Notes: generated by a model from the letters alone, not told the origin. A stretch of DNA of 64,000 bases from Xylanimonas cellulosilytica DSM 15894 (GCF_000024965.1 NC_013531.1:24605-88604), one strand, 5' to 3'. Shown: positions 34,784 to 42,801, counted from the first letter of the stretch. Numbers and translations: made by a program.

Positions 34784-37063
34784 ATGGCTCGCACCGCTGC
34801 TCGACCCACCCGGCCCCGTCCCGAGGCGCCGGCTCCGCCGCCGGCGGCCGCACGCGTACCGGCGCGCCGGACCACGCACTGGCGCGACGCGGCGCTGCTC
34901 GTCGCGCTGGGTCTGGTCGGCTACGGCTGGGCCACCCTGCAGGGTCGCCCGGACTACGCGATCGCGATCCTGATCGGGTGCCCGCTGCTGGGTCTGGTCA
35001 TGGGCATCTCGGGCGAGCGGCGCCGTCAGCGGATGCTGACCCAGGACCGCGTGCTCGAGGCGCTCATCGCCGAGCCGGCCCTGCGGTTCGCGCGCCTTGA
35101 CCGCCGATCGGTCCGGCTGACGCGGTGGACCAGATGGCGGTCCGGCGATGGCTCGCGCGAGCTGTGGGCGAAGCGGTGGCTCGGTCTGCCGCGCCGGATC
35201 CGGGTGCGGTTCGCCCCGGCCGCCCGCGACGCGGACCCAGAGTGGAGCTCGCTGCTGGTCGACATCATCGCCAACCGCCTGCAGGCGCACTACGAGATCA
35301 CGCGCCTGGACCACATCGCCTGCGAGATGTGGATCGACCTGGCGACCCTGGAGGAAGGCGAAGGCATCGAGCCGCCCCGCGCGCAGGTGCGCGCCGTACG
35401 GGCCCTGTCGAAGCTCATCGACCCGAGCGTCCACCTCCTCGACGTCGAGCTCGACGACAGCGAAGAGCTCAAGTCGATCACCGTCAGCCACGAGGCCGCC
35501 GAGAAGATGGCGGGCGCCGGCGCGCAGACCCGCGTGGAGCGGATCATCTCGACGATGCACCCGGGCCGCTGGCGCGCCCATTGGGACACCGTCAACGACA
35601 CCGTCCGCTTCGAGGTGCGGCCCACACTGCCGGGCAGCGTCTGGCTGCCCACCGACATGCCCGTCGACGTCGAGGACCTGCTGGCCAACTACGACAAGGT
35701 CCGCATCCGCTACGGCATCGACGAAGACGGCGAGGAGATCAGCTGGGCGCCGGCGATCGTGCCGCAGATGCTCATCATCGGTGGCACCGGCTCCGGCAAG
35801 ACCGCAACGACCCACGCCATCGTCGGAGAGGTCACCAAGTACGGCTGGCCCGTGTGGGTGCTCGACGGCAAGCGCGTGGAGTTCCTCAAGCACCGCACCT
35901 GGCCCAACGTGCAGGTCGTCGCCACCACGGTCGCCCAGCAGGTCGCGTTCATCCATCAGGTCTGGCTCCTGCAGCAGGAGCGCTACCGCCTGATGGAAGA
36001 AGAAGGGCTGACGCCGGCCGACTTCGAGCCGCTGGTCGTGATCCTCGACGAGTGGGCCGAGTTCGTCTCCGAGCTCTACGACTGGTACGGCTCGATCAAG
36101 GTGAAGGGCGACCCGACCAAGCCGCCCACCCTGCGCGAGCACGCCTCCCTCGTGCGCAAGGCCCGCACCGCCCGCATCCACCTGATCCAGACGATGCAGC
36201 GCCCCGACGTCGCCCTCTTCGGCGGCGGCGCCGGTGGTGAGGTGCGCTCCAACTTCGGCCAGCGCATCAGCGTCGGCCGCCTGGACCCGCAGGGCGCCAT
36301 GATGATGTGGTCGAACCCCTCCACCGGCACGACGATCCCGCGCGGTGTGCGACAGCGGTCGATCACCACCGACGCCGACGGCCAGCCTGTCGAGGTCCAG
36401 TGCTACCGGTTCCCGTCGATGACAGCGCCTGACGACAGCGAGGAAGGTCGCCTGCGCGAGCAACTGCGTCCCGCCGAGTCACGCTGGCCGCGGCTGCTGA
36501 TCCTGCCCCCCGAGCAGCGCGACGACCTCGACGGCAGTGGCGAGGTGCCGATCGGCTTCTGGGACTACGCCGAGACCGACTGGGTGCGCGCCGACGCCCG
36601 CCCCGACCTGGACCCCGTCGTGCAAAGCGAGCGGCGCCGCAACGCCGGCGACGCTCGCATGGCCGCCTCGACGATGGCCGTGCTCGGCCTGCACCCCAGC
36701 GAGCTCACCCGCGACATCGACCCCACCACCCCGGGCCAGCGCCCTCGCCTGCGCCCCGTCGAGCGGATCGAGGAGTCCGACGACGAGTACGTCGACGAGT
36801 ACGACGTGCCGATCAACCTCGACGACTACTCCGGCTACGGCCCCGAGATCCGGGTCCTTCCCACCGACCTGCAGATCGGGGACCTCATCCAGGTCGAGGA
36901 CGCCGCCGGCGCCTGGGCTGTGGTCGACGAGCTGCCCGAGGAAGACGTCCTCGACGCGAACCTGACCGTCATCTCCTGGCGCGACGACTCCGACCAGGCC
37001 GGCGCCATCTCCCTGCCCACCGATACCCGCATCGCGGCCCGACGACCCGAGGAGCACTCATGA
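34784..37063 (+). CDS. FtsK/SpoIIIE (TraB-like) DNA translocase
   Basis: 759 residues. Two membrane helices near 35-50 and 60-80, a middle domain, then the FtsK motor with Walker A GGTGSGKTAT near residue 331, Walker B VVILDEWAEF near 415 and the downstream IQTMQRPDVALF segment. The C-terminal 150 residues are acidic and Asp/Glu-rich. In actinomycete plasmids TraB pumps double-stranded DNA from donor to recipient; in T4SS operons an FtsK-like protein can replace VirD4 as coupling protein. Both are possible here because a T4SS is also encoded. Confidence 0.85.
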   Translation: MARTAARPTRPRPEAPAPPPAAARVPARRTTHWRDAALLVALGLVGYGWATLQGRPDYAIAILIGCPLLGLVMGISGERRRQRMLTQDRVLEALIAEPALRFARLDRRSVRLTRWTRWRSGDGSRELWAKRWLGLPRRIRVRFAPAARDADPEWSSLLVDIIANRLQAHYEITRLDHIACEMWIDLATLEEGEGIEPPRAQVRAVRALSKLIDPSVHLLDVELDDSEELKSITVSHEAAEKMAGAGAQTRVERIISTMHPGRWRAHWDTVNDTVRFEVRPTLPGSVWLPTDMPVDVEDLLANYDKVRIRYGIDEDGEEISWAPAIVPQMLIIGGTGSGKTATTHAIVGEVTKYGWPVWVLDGKRVEFLKHRTWPNVQVVATTVAQQVAFIHQVWLLQQERYRLMEEEGLTPADFEPLVVILDEWAEFVSELYDWYGSIKVKGDPTKPPTLREHASLVRKARTARIHLIQTMQRPDVALFGGGAGGEVRSNFGQRISVGRLDPQGAMMMWSNPSTGTTIPRGVRQRSITTDADGQPVEVQCYRFPSMTAPDDSEEGRLREQLRPAESRWPRLLILPPEQRDDLDGSGEVPIGFWDYAETDWVRADARPDLDPVVQSERRRNAGDARMAASTMAVLGLHPSELTRDIDPTTPGQRPRLRPVERIEESDDEYVDEYDVPINLDDYSGYGPEIRVLPTDLQIGDLIQVEDAAGAWAVVDELPEEDVLDANLTVISWRDDSDQAGAISLPTDTRIAARRPEEHS

Positions 37064-37386
37064 ACAGCACGCAGCTTGGTAACGGCATCGCCGACACCCC
37101 CGAGGAAGAGGTCATCCTCATCGTCGTCGGCCTCGGTGCCCTTGGTCTGATCGCCGGATCCCTCGGCCTCTTCTGGGACAAGACCATCGCCTGGCTCCTG
37201 ACCCACGGACTCCTCCTGCCCGCGGCCGCCCGCCCGCTGCTGGAGATCCCCGGCACCGACGGCGCCGGCCTGGACCTGATGCGCGCCGCGATCGCCGCCG
37301 GCGTCTTGCTCGCCCTGATCGCCGTCGTCGTCTCCTCCGCAGTCCGCGCGATCCGCCGCCGCCGCCACGCCGAGGAGCTCGTGTGA
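37060..37386 (+). CDS. small membrane protein after the FtsK/TraB gene
   Basis: 108 residues, two membrane helices (about 18-40 and 76-96), basic C-terminus (RAIRRRRHAEELV). It overlaps both neighbours by ATGA/GTGA. Probably an accessory transfer protein; not recognised. Confidence 0.65.
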   Translation: MNSTQLGNGIADTPEEEVILIVVGLGALGLIAGSLGLFWDKTIAWLLTHGLLLPAAARPLLEIPGTDGAGLDLMRAAIAAGVLLALIAVVVSSAVRAIRRRRHAEELV

Positions 37387-37688
37387 CCAGTCGCGACGTC
37401 GTCGTCCTCGCCCGCACCGCCTCCGCGCGCCTGCGCGACGCGGCATGCAAGGAGAAGGGCACCGTCTGGAACGCGGCCGAGGCCGAGATGGAGGCCGCCA
37501 CCACGAACACCGAACTGCTCACCGCGGCAGAGCCGCTGCTTGAGGTGTGCTGGTCCGAATGCCCAGTGCGCAATGCCTGCCTCGAGTGGGCCCGCATCGA
37601 CCAGTACACCGGCGTCGCCGGCGGCCACGTCCTGAACAAGGGCAAGCCGCGCAACGTGATGAACAGTCGCGCTGCGATGGCGAGCTGA
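37383..37688 (+). CDS. WhiB-like iron-sulfur regulator, variant spacing
   Basis: 101 residues, GTG start. Four Cys at 22, 56, 60 and 66 and a GVAGG turn followed by basic residues are the WhiB pattern. The central pair is C-x3-C (CWSEC) instead of the usual C-x2-C, and the turn has Ala in place of the usual Trp (GVWGG). WhiB proteins bind a 4Fe-4S cluster and act on sigma region 4. Coupled to the transfer genes, it may tune the plasmid sigma-like protein; that is inference. Confidence 0.75.
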   Translation: MTSRDVVVLARTASARLRDAACKEKGTVWNAAEAEMEAATTNTELLTAAEPLLEVCWSECPVRNACLEWARIDQYTGVAGGHVLNKGKPRNVMNSRAAMAS

Positions 37689-37696
37689 CGGCCGCT

Positions 37697-37728
37697 ACCC
37701 ACAAATGGTGGACGACTCGCAGCAAGCG
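37697..37728 (+). repeat. 32-bp duplicated upstream element, copy B
   Basis: ACCCACAAATGGTGGACG to CGCAGCAAGCG, 58 bases before the ATG at 37787; it matches copy A at 20669-20700 in 29 of 32 bases. The shared part could be an operator, or the start of a leader peptide (M/V-DDSQQA). Confidence 0.7.
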
Positions 37729-37786
37729 TTGTCAGGGTGGAAACCACGACGGCCCCACGGCCCCGGCAACCGCAGGAGTGATCCCC

Positions 37787-38575
37787 ATGGCGACCAGCAG
37801 CCCTACCCCGGTCCTGACCGACGACCACATCGACCTGCTCGTCACCGCGGCGGCGAGCTGGCACATCCTGACCTCGGCCACCACCGCCGCCTTCGCCACC
37901 GGCGTCGTGGAGAAGCACGTCATGGCTGCCACGGCAGCCCAGGCCGGCCGGACCCTGCGAGCCGCGAACGCTGCCGCCGTGGCCTGGCTAGCGGCCCACG
38001 GACGCGAGCGCCTCGTCGACCGCGTGCCGGCCTCGGACTACGAGCACCGTCCCGTCGACGGGCACCTGGACCCCGTCGAGGTCATCAAGGCGGTGCACGC
38101 CGCCGAGGCGATGTGCTCGCCGGCACCCAGCTGGAGGAACAGCGCGGCGCAGCGGCTGCTCGCGGCGGTGATCACCGCCGCCGAGCACCGGCTCGTCGGG
38201 TACGCCTCGGCGCCCTGGTCCTGGACTCGCCCCGAGCGCCGCGGCGGTCCCGCCGTCGGCGTGGCGATCGCCGGCGACCAGCACCCGCAGGTTCCGGGCA
38301 TGGAGTGGATCACCCCGCAGGAGGTTCGCGACCGGTGGGAGACGGCGTCCCTGGTGATCGTTCGTCCCTCGGCGGCTCCGCTGGTGCCCGCCGACCTTCC
38401 GCCTCGCGCCGGGGTGGTGGTCCTGATCACCGACGACGAGCATCACAACGCCGCCTGGTCGGCGGTCATCGACCTCGGTATGGCCTGTCAGGTCTGGTTC
38501 TGGCCGCTGTGCCGCGACTGGCTCACCGATCACCTGAGCGCGCCGACCAAGATCGTCGAGCGGCGCGCCGTGTGA
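37787..38575 (+). CDS. hypothetical protein
   Basis: 262 residues, soluble. N-terminal half helical (AAASWHILTSATTAAFATGVVEK), C-terminal half mixed with GVVVLITDDEHHNAAWSAV and WFWPLCRDWLTDHL. Not recognised. AGGAG ribosome site. It stands alone after the WhiB gene, with its own upstream element shared with the sigma-like gene, so the two may be co-regulated. Confidence 0.7.
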   Translation: MATSSPTPVLTDDHIDLLVTAAASWHILTSATTAAFATGVVEKHVMAATAAQAGRTLRAANAAAVAWLAAHGRERLVDRVPASDYEHRPVDGHLDPVEVIKAVHAAEAMCSPAPSWRNSAAQRLLAAVITAAEHRLVGYASAPWSWTRPERRGGPAVGVAIAGDQHPQVPGMEWITPQEVRDRWETASLVIVRPSAAPLVPADLPPRAGVVVLITDDEHHNAAWSAVIDLGMACQVWFWPLCRDWLTDHLSAPTKIVERRAV

Positions 38576-38783
38576 CCCTCGGAGGAGCCTCGACTCGCTG
38601 ACCAGTGCACCTAGACTGGACAGCGGTCGGTTCGTCCGACCCCCCGGGTTGGGGAGACGGTTGGTCCGTCCTCAACTCGCATCCGTTGGGGCCGGGGCCG
38701 CAACCGGGTTGGTCCCCGGCTTGCCCCCGGCCCCGCGGATGTTTGGGCCGCCCAAGCAGGTTGCCCGACTGCTTTGGGCCGTG
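38576..38783. promoter_or_regulatory. promoter-like site and structured GC-rich stretch
   Basis: TCGACT (38590-38595), 16 bases and TAGACT (38612-38617) resemble a standard -35/-10 pair on the plus strand. The 150 bases after it hold repeated GGTTGG and GGGTTGG words and potential hairpins but no credible gene, so a small RNA is possible though not shown. Confidence 0.35.
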
Positions 38784-38927
38784 TCAGCGACCGGCCCGCT
38801 CTGCGGCACATTTCGGCGAGCAGCAGCCATCCCAGCCGCGACTCTGGGTGGTGACGCGTCCACACCACTTGCAGGTCCATTCACGAGCCACTTGGTCCTC
38901 CTCGGATCCGGAGAGTTGACCAGCCAT
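38784..38927 (-). CDS. small zinc-ribbon protein
   Basis: 47 residues. The C-terminal part CKWCGRVTTQSRGWDGCCSPKC has the two knuckles of a zinc ribbon. CAGGGAG ribosome site before the ATG at 38927. Similar tiny ribbons are common on actinobacterial phages and plasmids. Function unknown. Confidence 0.55.
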   Translation of the reverse strand: MAGQLSGSEEDQVAREWTCKWCGRVTTQSRGWDGCCSPKCAAERAGR

Positions 38928-38947
38928 CAACTCCCTGTCGGGAGGAT

Positions 38948-39133
38948 ATGAGCCTGCCGGATGGGTGCATCGACGCTGGCGCGCAGCGCTTCGTGGGCCC
39001 TTCATCGACACCCGGCCGGGCCGGCGCCGCCTTCCCTCAATGCGACACCGAGCAGTGCCGTCGCCCGATCCCTATCGGCCCCGAGCTTCCGCACCTGCAC
39101 GCGTGCCGCGCTCGCGTCCGTGCCCGTGTGTAG
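38948..39133 (+). CDS. small Cys-containing protein
   Basis: 61 residues, GGGAGG ribosome site. CDTEQCRRPIPIGPELPHLHAC suggests metal binding, resembling the N-terminal ribbon of the WhiB protein at 42802. It is divergent from the 47-residue ribbon gene. The second half is basic and could be untranslated sequence, so confidence is modest. Confidence 0.4.
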   Translation: MSLPDGCIDAGAQRFVGPSSTPGRAGAAFPQCDTEQCRRPIPIGPELPHLHACRARVRARV

Positions 39134-39144
39134 GCAGGCGTCGC

Positions 39145-39176
39145 GGTCACCGCGGCCCCGCTGCGTGCACCTTCCT
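39145..39176 (+). promoter_or_regulatory. plasmid two-block element, copy 6 (small-gene operon)
   Basis: GGTCACC, 15 bases, GCACCTTCCT, then GTGG; it ends 33 bases before the ATG at 39210. Uniquely, GCACCTTCCTGT (39167-39178) is mirrored by ACAGGAAGGTGC (39193-39204), which covers the ribosome site. Confidence 0.75.
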
Positions 39177-39209
39177 GTGGCAGAACGCCACGACAGGAAG
39201 GTGCCCGCC

Positions 39210-39686
39210 ATGCGTCCTCGTACAGCACGCATCCCAGCCGCACCCCGTCGTGCGCCCGACGCCAACCACCCGGTGGGACGCGGTCCGAGCACAGCTCCCG
39301 CGCCCCACCGGGTCACAACCTGGACCCGGGTCAACGCCTGGACCGGCTACCTGATCCTCGGCCTCCCAGCCGCTCTCGCGCTGCCGGCCCTGGCCGCCAC
39401 CATCACGAAGTTCGGCCTGTGGGCCACCCTCACCGGTGCCGCCGTCTCTGCACTCGCCGCCATCGGGCCGGTCGCAGCCTGGACCATCTACACGCGCCGG
39501 CGACCGAGCACCCGCCGGGGTGCGCAGATCTGGCTTGCCACAGCCGCCGTCGTGCTCACCGCGCTGTGGGTCTCCCCGTTGTTCTTCTGGACCGGGCCGG
39601 TCGTCGTCCTCTTGGTCTCCGAACTCGCCCGCGCGCTCTTTGAGCACCGCCGCCGGATCCGCGCCGCTCGCCTCGAGGAGGCCTGA
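39210..39686 (+). CDS. small polytopic membrane protein
   Basis: 158 residues. A disordered basic N-terminus of about 40 residues, then four membrane helices (about 47-65, 68-93, 107-123 and 125-142) and a basic C-terminus. AGGAAGG ribosome site within the inverted repeat of the upstream element. It overlaps the next gene by TGATG and opens a chain of six coupled small genes. Not recognised. Confidence 0.65.
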   Translation: MRPRTARIPAAPRRAPDANHPVGRGPSTAPAPHRVTTWTRVNAWTGYLILGLPAALALPALAATITKFGLWATLTGAAVSALAAIGPVAAWTIYTRRRPSTRRGAQIWLATAAVVLTALWVSPLFFWTGPVVVLLVSELARALFEHRRRIRAARLEEA

Positions 39687-39886
39687 TGACGCTCGTCGTC
39701 GACGCCCGCCCTATGCCTGCGTCTACGCCCGACCGGTCGACCGGGCCCGTGCTGCACACGACCGACCCCGACCGCTACGCCCGCGCCTGCCGTGCGCGAG
39801 CCATCGTCCTCGACCTCGAGGGCCACCACGAGGAAGCGCAGCACCTGCGCGCCCTCGCCACCGCCACCCAGGAGAACCGCCCATGA
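39686..39886 (+). CDS. small hypothetical protein
   Basis: 66 residues with a short helical C-terminal part (DRYARACRARAIVLDLEGHHEEAQHLRA split by turns). It overlaps the previous stop by TGATG and the glutaredoxin-like gene by ATGA. Not recognised. Confidence 0.6.
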   Translation: MTLVVDARPMPASTPDRSTGPVLHTTDPDRYARACRARAIVLDLEGHHEEAQHLRALATATQENRP

Positions 39887-40128
39887 GCATCACGGTCTAC
39901 AGCAAGCCGGCCTGCGTTCAGTGCGAAGCGACCTACCGTGCCCTCGACAAGAAGGGCTTGGAGTACACCGTCGTCGACATCACCCAGGACGCCACAGCCC
40001 TCGAAACGGTCCGCGCACTCGGGTACCTGCAGGCACCCGTCGTCGTCACCGAAGTCACCCACTGGTCTGGCTTCCGCCCCGATCAGATCAACGCGCTCGC
40101 CCTGGCTCAAGGGACGCCGACACCATGA
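39883..40128 (+). CDS. nrdH: NrdH-like glutaredoxin
   Basis: 81 residues. It begins MSITVYSKPACVQC, with the CxxC active site at residues 11-14, and has the glutaredoxin cis-Pro segment QAPVVV near 51 and WSGFRPDQI at the end, as in NrdH-redoxins. These reduce ribonucleotide reductase using thioredoxin reductase. No reductase gene is in the window, so it would serve a host or distant enzyme. Confidence 0.88.
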   Translation: MSITVYSKPACVQCEATYRALDKKGLEYTVVDITQDATALETVRALGYLQAPVVVTEVTHWSGFRPDQINALALAQGTPTP

Positions 40129-40553
40129 CCCCCACCACGTGGATCCTTGCCATCCTCGCCGTCCCCGTGCTCGCCATCTGGGCCGGGCTGCAACTGCGCC
40201 AGGTGGCCCGCTCCGTCCCCGGCCCAGCCGACCTGCCGGTGCTCGCGCCCACGTCGACGACGCGCCCTCGCAGGCCGCTGCGTCGCTGGTCCCAGGCCGG
40301 GTTCGCCTCCCTCCAGCTCGACACCGACCAGCGCCGGCGCCCGCCGTCGTCGCCGGCACCGCCGCTTCCGCACGTGCTGGTGGTGCCCGTCGTGGTCGCA
40401 GGCAAGGCGGACCCGGTCTACGACGTCGCATGCAGCTTCTGCGGCGTGCTGTCCACGCGCGTCCTGGATGTCGCCGCGCAGGAGGAGGCGACCTGGCACC
40501 GGCTCCGTGACATCCACGCCGACCAGCCCGCAGCGAACCAGGAGAACCGATGA
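40125..40553 (+). CDS. membrane-anchored protein with CxxC
   Basis: 142 residues, one N-terminal helix (about 5-23), a Pro/Arg-rich linker, and a C-terminal part with CSFCGVLSTRVLDVAAQEE. Overlaps both neighbours by ATGA. Function unknown; it follows the NrdH-like gene, but a redox role is only a guess. Confidence 0.6.
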   Translation: MTPTTWILAILAVPVLAIWAGLQLRQVARSVPGPADLPVLAPTSTTRPRRPLRRWSQAGFASLQLDTDQRRRPPSSPAPPLPHVLVVPVVVAGKADPVYDVACSFCGVLSTRVLDVAAQEEATWHRLRDIHADQPAANQENR

Positions 40554-41020
40554 CCGTCACGACCTCGCGCACCTCGGCTCCTGCCGTCTGGCCGGCCCCC
40601 GGCCTCGCCTGGCAGCTGCGCATCGACGCCCGCCGCGCCACCCCCAACCACGCCGAGCTGCTTCAGCACGCTGCTGACGTGCTCGACGCCGTTGGCGCCC
40701 GCGTCGACGACGTCGAGGATCTCGACGCCCTCGTCCTCGACGTCGAGCGTCCCGTCGACCACGTCGCGCTCATCGACCGGCTCGGTGAGGTCCTCGTCGC
40801 CCACCCAGACCGGACCGCTGAGCAGGTCACCGTCGTGCGCCACCCCAGCCTGCTCGAGGCGCGCACCCAACCTGACGACTGGCGCCGGCCGCTCGCCTTC
40901 CCGAGTAGCGACGTCGAGCCGTCCCGCTTCCCGATGATCGTCATCAGCGCCCCGCTGGCCTTCGCGTCGCCCGAGTGGAACGCCCGCCGCGATCAGGCTG
41001 CAGGGGGTGAACGTGGCTGA
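40550..41020 (+). CDS. hypothetical protein
   Basis: 156 residues, acidic and helical (HAELLQHAADVLDAVGARVDD), beginning with APGLAWQLRIDARR. A short degenerate match to this beginning (PGLAWQVRREMLA) occurs at about 42050-42090 in noncoding DNA, perhaps a relic. Not recognised. Confidence 0.6.
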   Translation: MTVTTSRTSAPAVWPAPGLAWQLRIDARRATPNHAELLQHAADVLDAVGARVDDVEDLDALVLDVERPVDHVALIDRLGEVLVAHPDRTAEQVTVVRHPSLLEARTQPDDWRRPLAFPSSDVEPSRFPMIVISAPLAFASPEWNARRDQAAGGERG

Positions 41021-41291
41021 CCGCAGTGCACTCAAGGCCGCGCAGCGCGTGATCGGCGAAGTGCTGATCCCCGAGGCTCGCGAGGCCCAGGCCCAGTTAC
41101 CTGCGATGGATGAGTCGCTGCCCATCGCGCTCGAGCTGGCTTACACGGCCCTCGCGATGAAGGCCGCGTTCCAGCAGCCCGCGATGTTCATCGCCAGGCG
41201 GTACGCGGCTCGCATGGGGCTCGATCCCGACCAGGTCGAAGCGTTTGCCCTGCGTCGCCTTCAGGAAGAGCTCGCGAAGTCCGACGGGTGA
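41007..41291 (+). CDS. small hypothetical helical protein
   Basis: 94 residues, GTG start at 41007 or 41013, overlapping the previous gene by 14 bases. All-helical (RSALKAAQRVIGEVLIPEAREA, LELAYTALAMKAAF). Last gene of the operon and followed by a hairpin terminator. Not recognised. Confidence 0.6.
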   Translation: MNVADRSALKAAQRVIGEVLIPEAREAQAQLPAMDESLPIALELAYTALAMKAAFQQPAMFIARRYAARMGLDPDQVEAFALRRLQEELAKSDG

Positions 41292-41325
41292 ACGAGCTGC
41301 GACAACCCTCAGCGTCGACGGTCGG

Positions 41326-41423
41326 TACGACCATGGCCGCCGGCGTAACGGGGTCGGGCGGCATGGGGTGCCGCGGTGGGGCAGACGGCGAGGGGCGTCG
41401 GGCCGTGTGGCCCGGCGCCCCTC
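41326..41423. terminator. conserved hairpin tail plus bidirectional terminator
   Basis: The word GGGCGGCATGGGGT at 41356-41369 is the right arm of a weak GC hairpin and is one of six such words in the window. It is followed by a strong 15-bp stem at 41390-41423 (GAGGGGCGTCGGGCC/GGCCCGGCGCCCCTC, GTGT loop) between convergent genes. Confidence 0.7.
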
Positions 41424-41434
41424 GCTCGTCCGGG

Positions 41435-41830
41435 TCAGATCGTCGCGGGGACGACCTGCACGCCGAACAGGGACGCCTTGACGGCCTCGGCGTGGAAGAT
41501 CACGGCCTTGGTCATCAGGTCGCCCAGCGGGCGTGAGGCGCCGTCCGCGTCCGGTCCGCCGGTGAACACCACCGGACCCCAGTAGGGCTGGTGCGTGAGG
41601 CCGAAGCGGGCGGCGATTCCCGTCGCGACGACGTTGACCGGCAGGCCCAGCGCGATGCCGTCGTCGTTGACCCACATGTCCAGGCTCTCCGACAGCCCCA
41701 CGCAGTCGAACCAGCCGCCCACGGCTTCCTGCAGGTGCTTGCTCACCTGCTCGCTGCCCTGCGCGTCCCACTCGGTCACCTGCACGTTGCCCTCGACGTC
41801 GATGGTCACGACACGAAACGTGTTGCTCAT
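41435..41830 (-). CDS. DUF3846-family protein
   Basis: 131 residues. It begins MSNTFRVVTIDVEGNVQVTEW; the segment GGWFDCVGLSESLDMWVNDDGIALGLPVN and a later GPVVFTG match the DUF3846 pattern. Such proteins are common on actinobacterial plasmids and phages; function unknown. GAGGAGGGG ribosome site. Its upstream DNA carries the same leader module that precedes the MoxR/VWA/helicase units at 58-64 kb. Confidence 0.75.
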   Translation of the reverse strand: MSNTFRVVTIDVEGNVQVTEWDAQGSEQVSKHLQEAVGGWFDCVGLSESLDMWVNDDGIALGLPVNVVATGIAARFGLTHQPYWGPVVFTGGPDADGASRPLGDLMTKAVIFHAEAVKASLFGVQVVPATI

Positions 41831-41950
41831 AGCCCCTCCTCGGGGGTCGGGTGGCGGGTGGTCAGGCCGCCGGTTGGTTGGTGCTTTCAGCCTATCGAGC
41901 ACCCCCCACGCCGCCACCCCCGCAGCGCCCGGGGCGGGCGGCATGGGGTG
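41831..41950 (-). promoter_or_regulatory. leader module copy 5 (minus strand) and GGGCGGCATGGGGT word
   Basis: Read leftward: TAGGCT (-10-like), then ACCAACCAACCGGCGG, CCTGACCACCCGCC, and the DUF3846 start. This matches the leaders at 58-64 kb. The word GGGCGGCATGGGGT at 41936-41949 is on the plus strand, that is in reverse relative to this gene. Confidence 0.6.
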
Positions 41951-42191
41951 CCGATCCGGGCGGCTGCAGCTCAGCCCAGAAGAGGAGTCCTCGACGGGGT
42001 CGGGGAGGGGAGTCGAGGAAGGGTGCGCGCGGCCTGGGCTGCGCCGGACCCGGCCTGGCCTGGCAGGTGCGCCGCGAGATGCTCGCGGCGGGCCACGGCG
42101 CACTGGGACGTGCTGGCTAGCGTCAAGGAGTGAGCGTCAGCTGGCGGCGCCCCGGGCCATGAGGGCGGTCGCCCTCCGGTGTGCGCGCCGC
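41951..42191. other. noncoding gap with possible relic
   Basis: No gene. A short plus-strand match to the beginning of the 40550 gene (PGLAWQVRREMLA) lies near 42050-42090. GAGGGCG-GT-CGCCCTC at 42163-42178 could terminate the leftward gene ending at 42192. Confidence 0.35.
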
Positions 42192-42515
42192 TCAGCGGCG
42201 TCCTCCTGGTGCGGCGGCCTTCTCGATCACGAACCGCAGGTGGTCTGCGCCGAGCGTTCCCGGCAGTGTGTTGCGGCTGCCGGACGCGATGACGTGACCG
42301 TCGACCTCGAGTTTCCATCGGTCGAACCGCTCATGGAAGCGGAACGTCCGCCCGCCGAGCACGCCGGCGAAGACTTCAGGGCCGGCCCACTGCCACTCGT
42401 CGAGTCGGAGTCCGTCGGTGGCATCGACGACCGTGTTCACGGCGTCGACCAGGCGTTGCTCGGGTGCCAGGCGCGCGGCGAGGTTGGGGTGGGCCTCAGG
42501 GTCGTCGGTGTTCAT
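42192..42515 (-). CDS. hypothetical protein
   Basis: 107 residues, soluble, with LRLDEWQWAGPEVFAGVLGG and FHERFDRWKLEVDGHVIASG. Start at 42515 after an AAAGGATG ribosome-like sequence. Not recognised; a possible terminator hairpin lies downstream at 42163-42178. Confidence 0.6.
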   Translation of the reverse strand: MNTDDPEAHPNLAARLAPEQRLVDAVNTVVDATDGLRLDEWQWAGPEVFAGVLGGRTFRFHERFDRWKLEVDGHVIASGSRNTLPGTLGADHLRFVIEKAAAPGGRR

Positions 42516-42564
42516 CTCACGATCATCCTTTGTGTCGCCTGGCGTTGTTCACGAGGTCCGTCCG

Positions 42565-42675
42565 TCATAGCGCCCGCAGCGTCGTCTTGTCCGACCCGGA
42601 CGGCCCCATGATCGCGACGACCCTCCCCGGCGGCGATCGCGATGTCGACGTCGTGGGCGAGTCCGCGCCAACCCA
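42565..42675 (-). pseudogene. relic of an ABC transporter ATPase gene
   Basis: Leftward frames give LAHDVDIAIAAGE, then after a frameshift VVAIMGPSGSDKTTLRAL. This is the N-terminal region of an ABC ATPase with its Walker A motif altered (GSGK to GSDK) and the rest missing. It lies in the gap before the second WhiB gene. Confidence 0.65.
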
Positions 42676-42704
42676 GCCGAACACCTGGCGGCGCTCGCTC
42701 AAGA

Positions 42705-42736
42705 AGTCACCCGCTCCCGCGCCTACGCACCTTCCT
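42705..42736 (+). promoter_or_regulatory. plasmid two-block element, copy 7 (WhiB/methyltransferase operon)
   Basis: AGTCACC, 15 bases, GCACCTTCCT, then GTGG; it ends 65 bases before the GTG at 42802, the longest distance of the eight. Confidence 0.72.
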
Positions 42737-42801
42737 GTGGCAGAGGAACACACCCCATCGGCAGTCGCCCAGACGACCGCCCAGCACCACCGGGAGCCAC
42801 C

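Noticed and set aside
20962..38575. Relaxase or VirD4-type coupling protein in the transfer region
   Set aside because: No HUH or MOB motif was seen; the only motor besides VirB4 is the FtsK/TraB-like protein. A relaxase may lie outside the window.
38649..38951. 100-codon plus-strand frame after the promoter-like site near 38612
   Set aside because: No ribosome site, and it overlaps a better-supported zinc-ribbon gene on the other strand.
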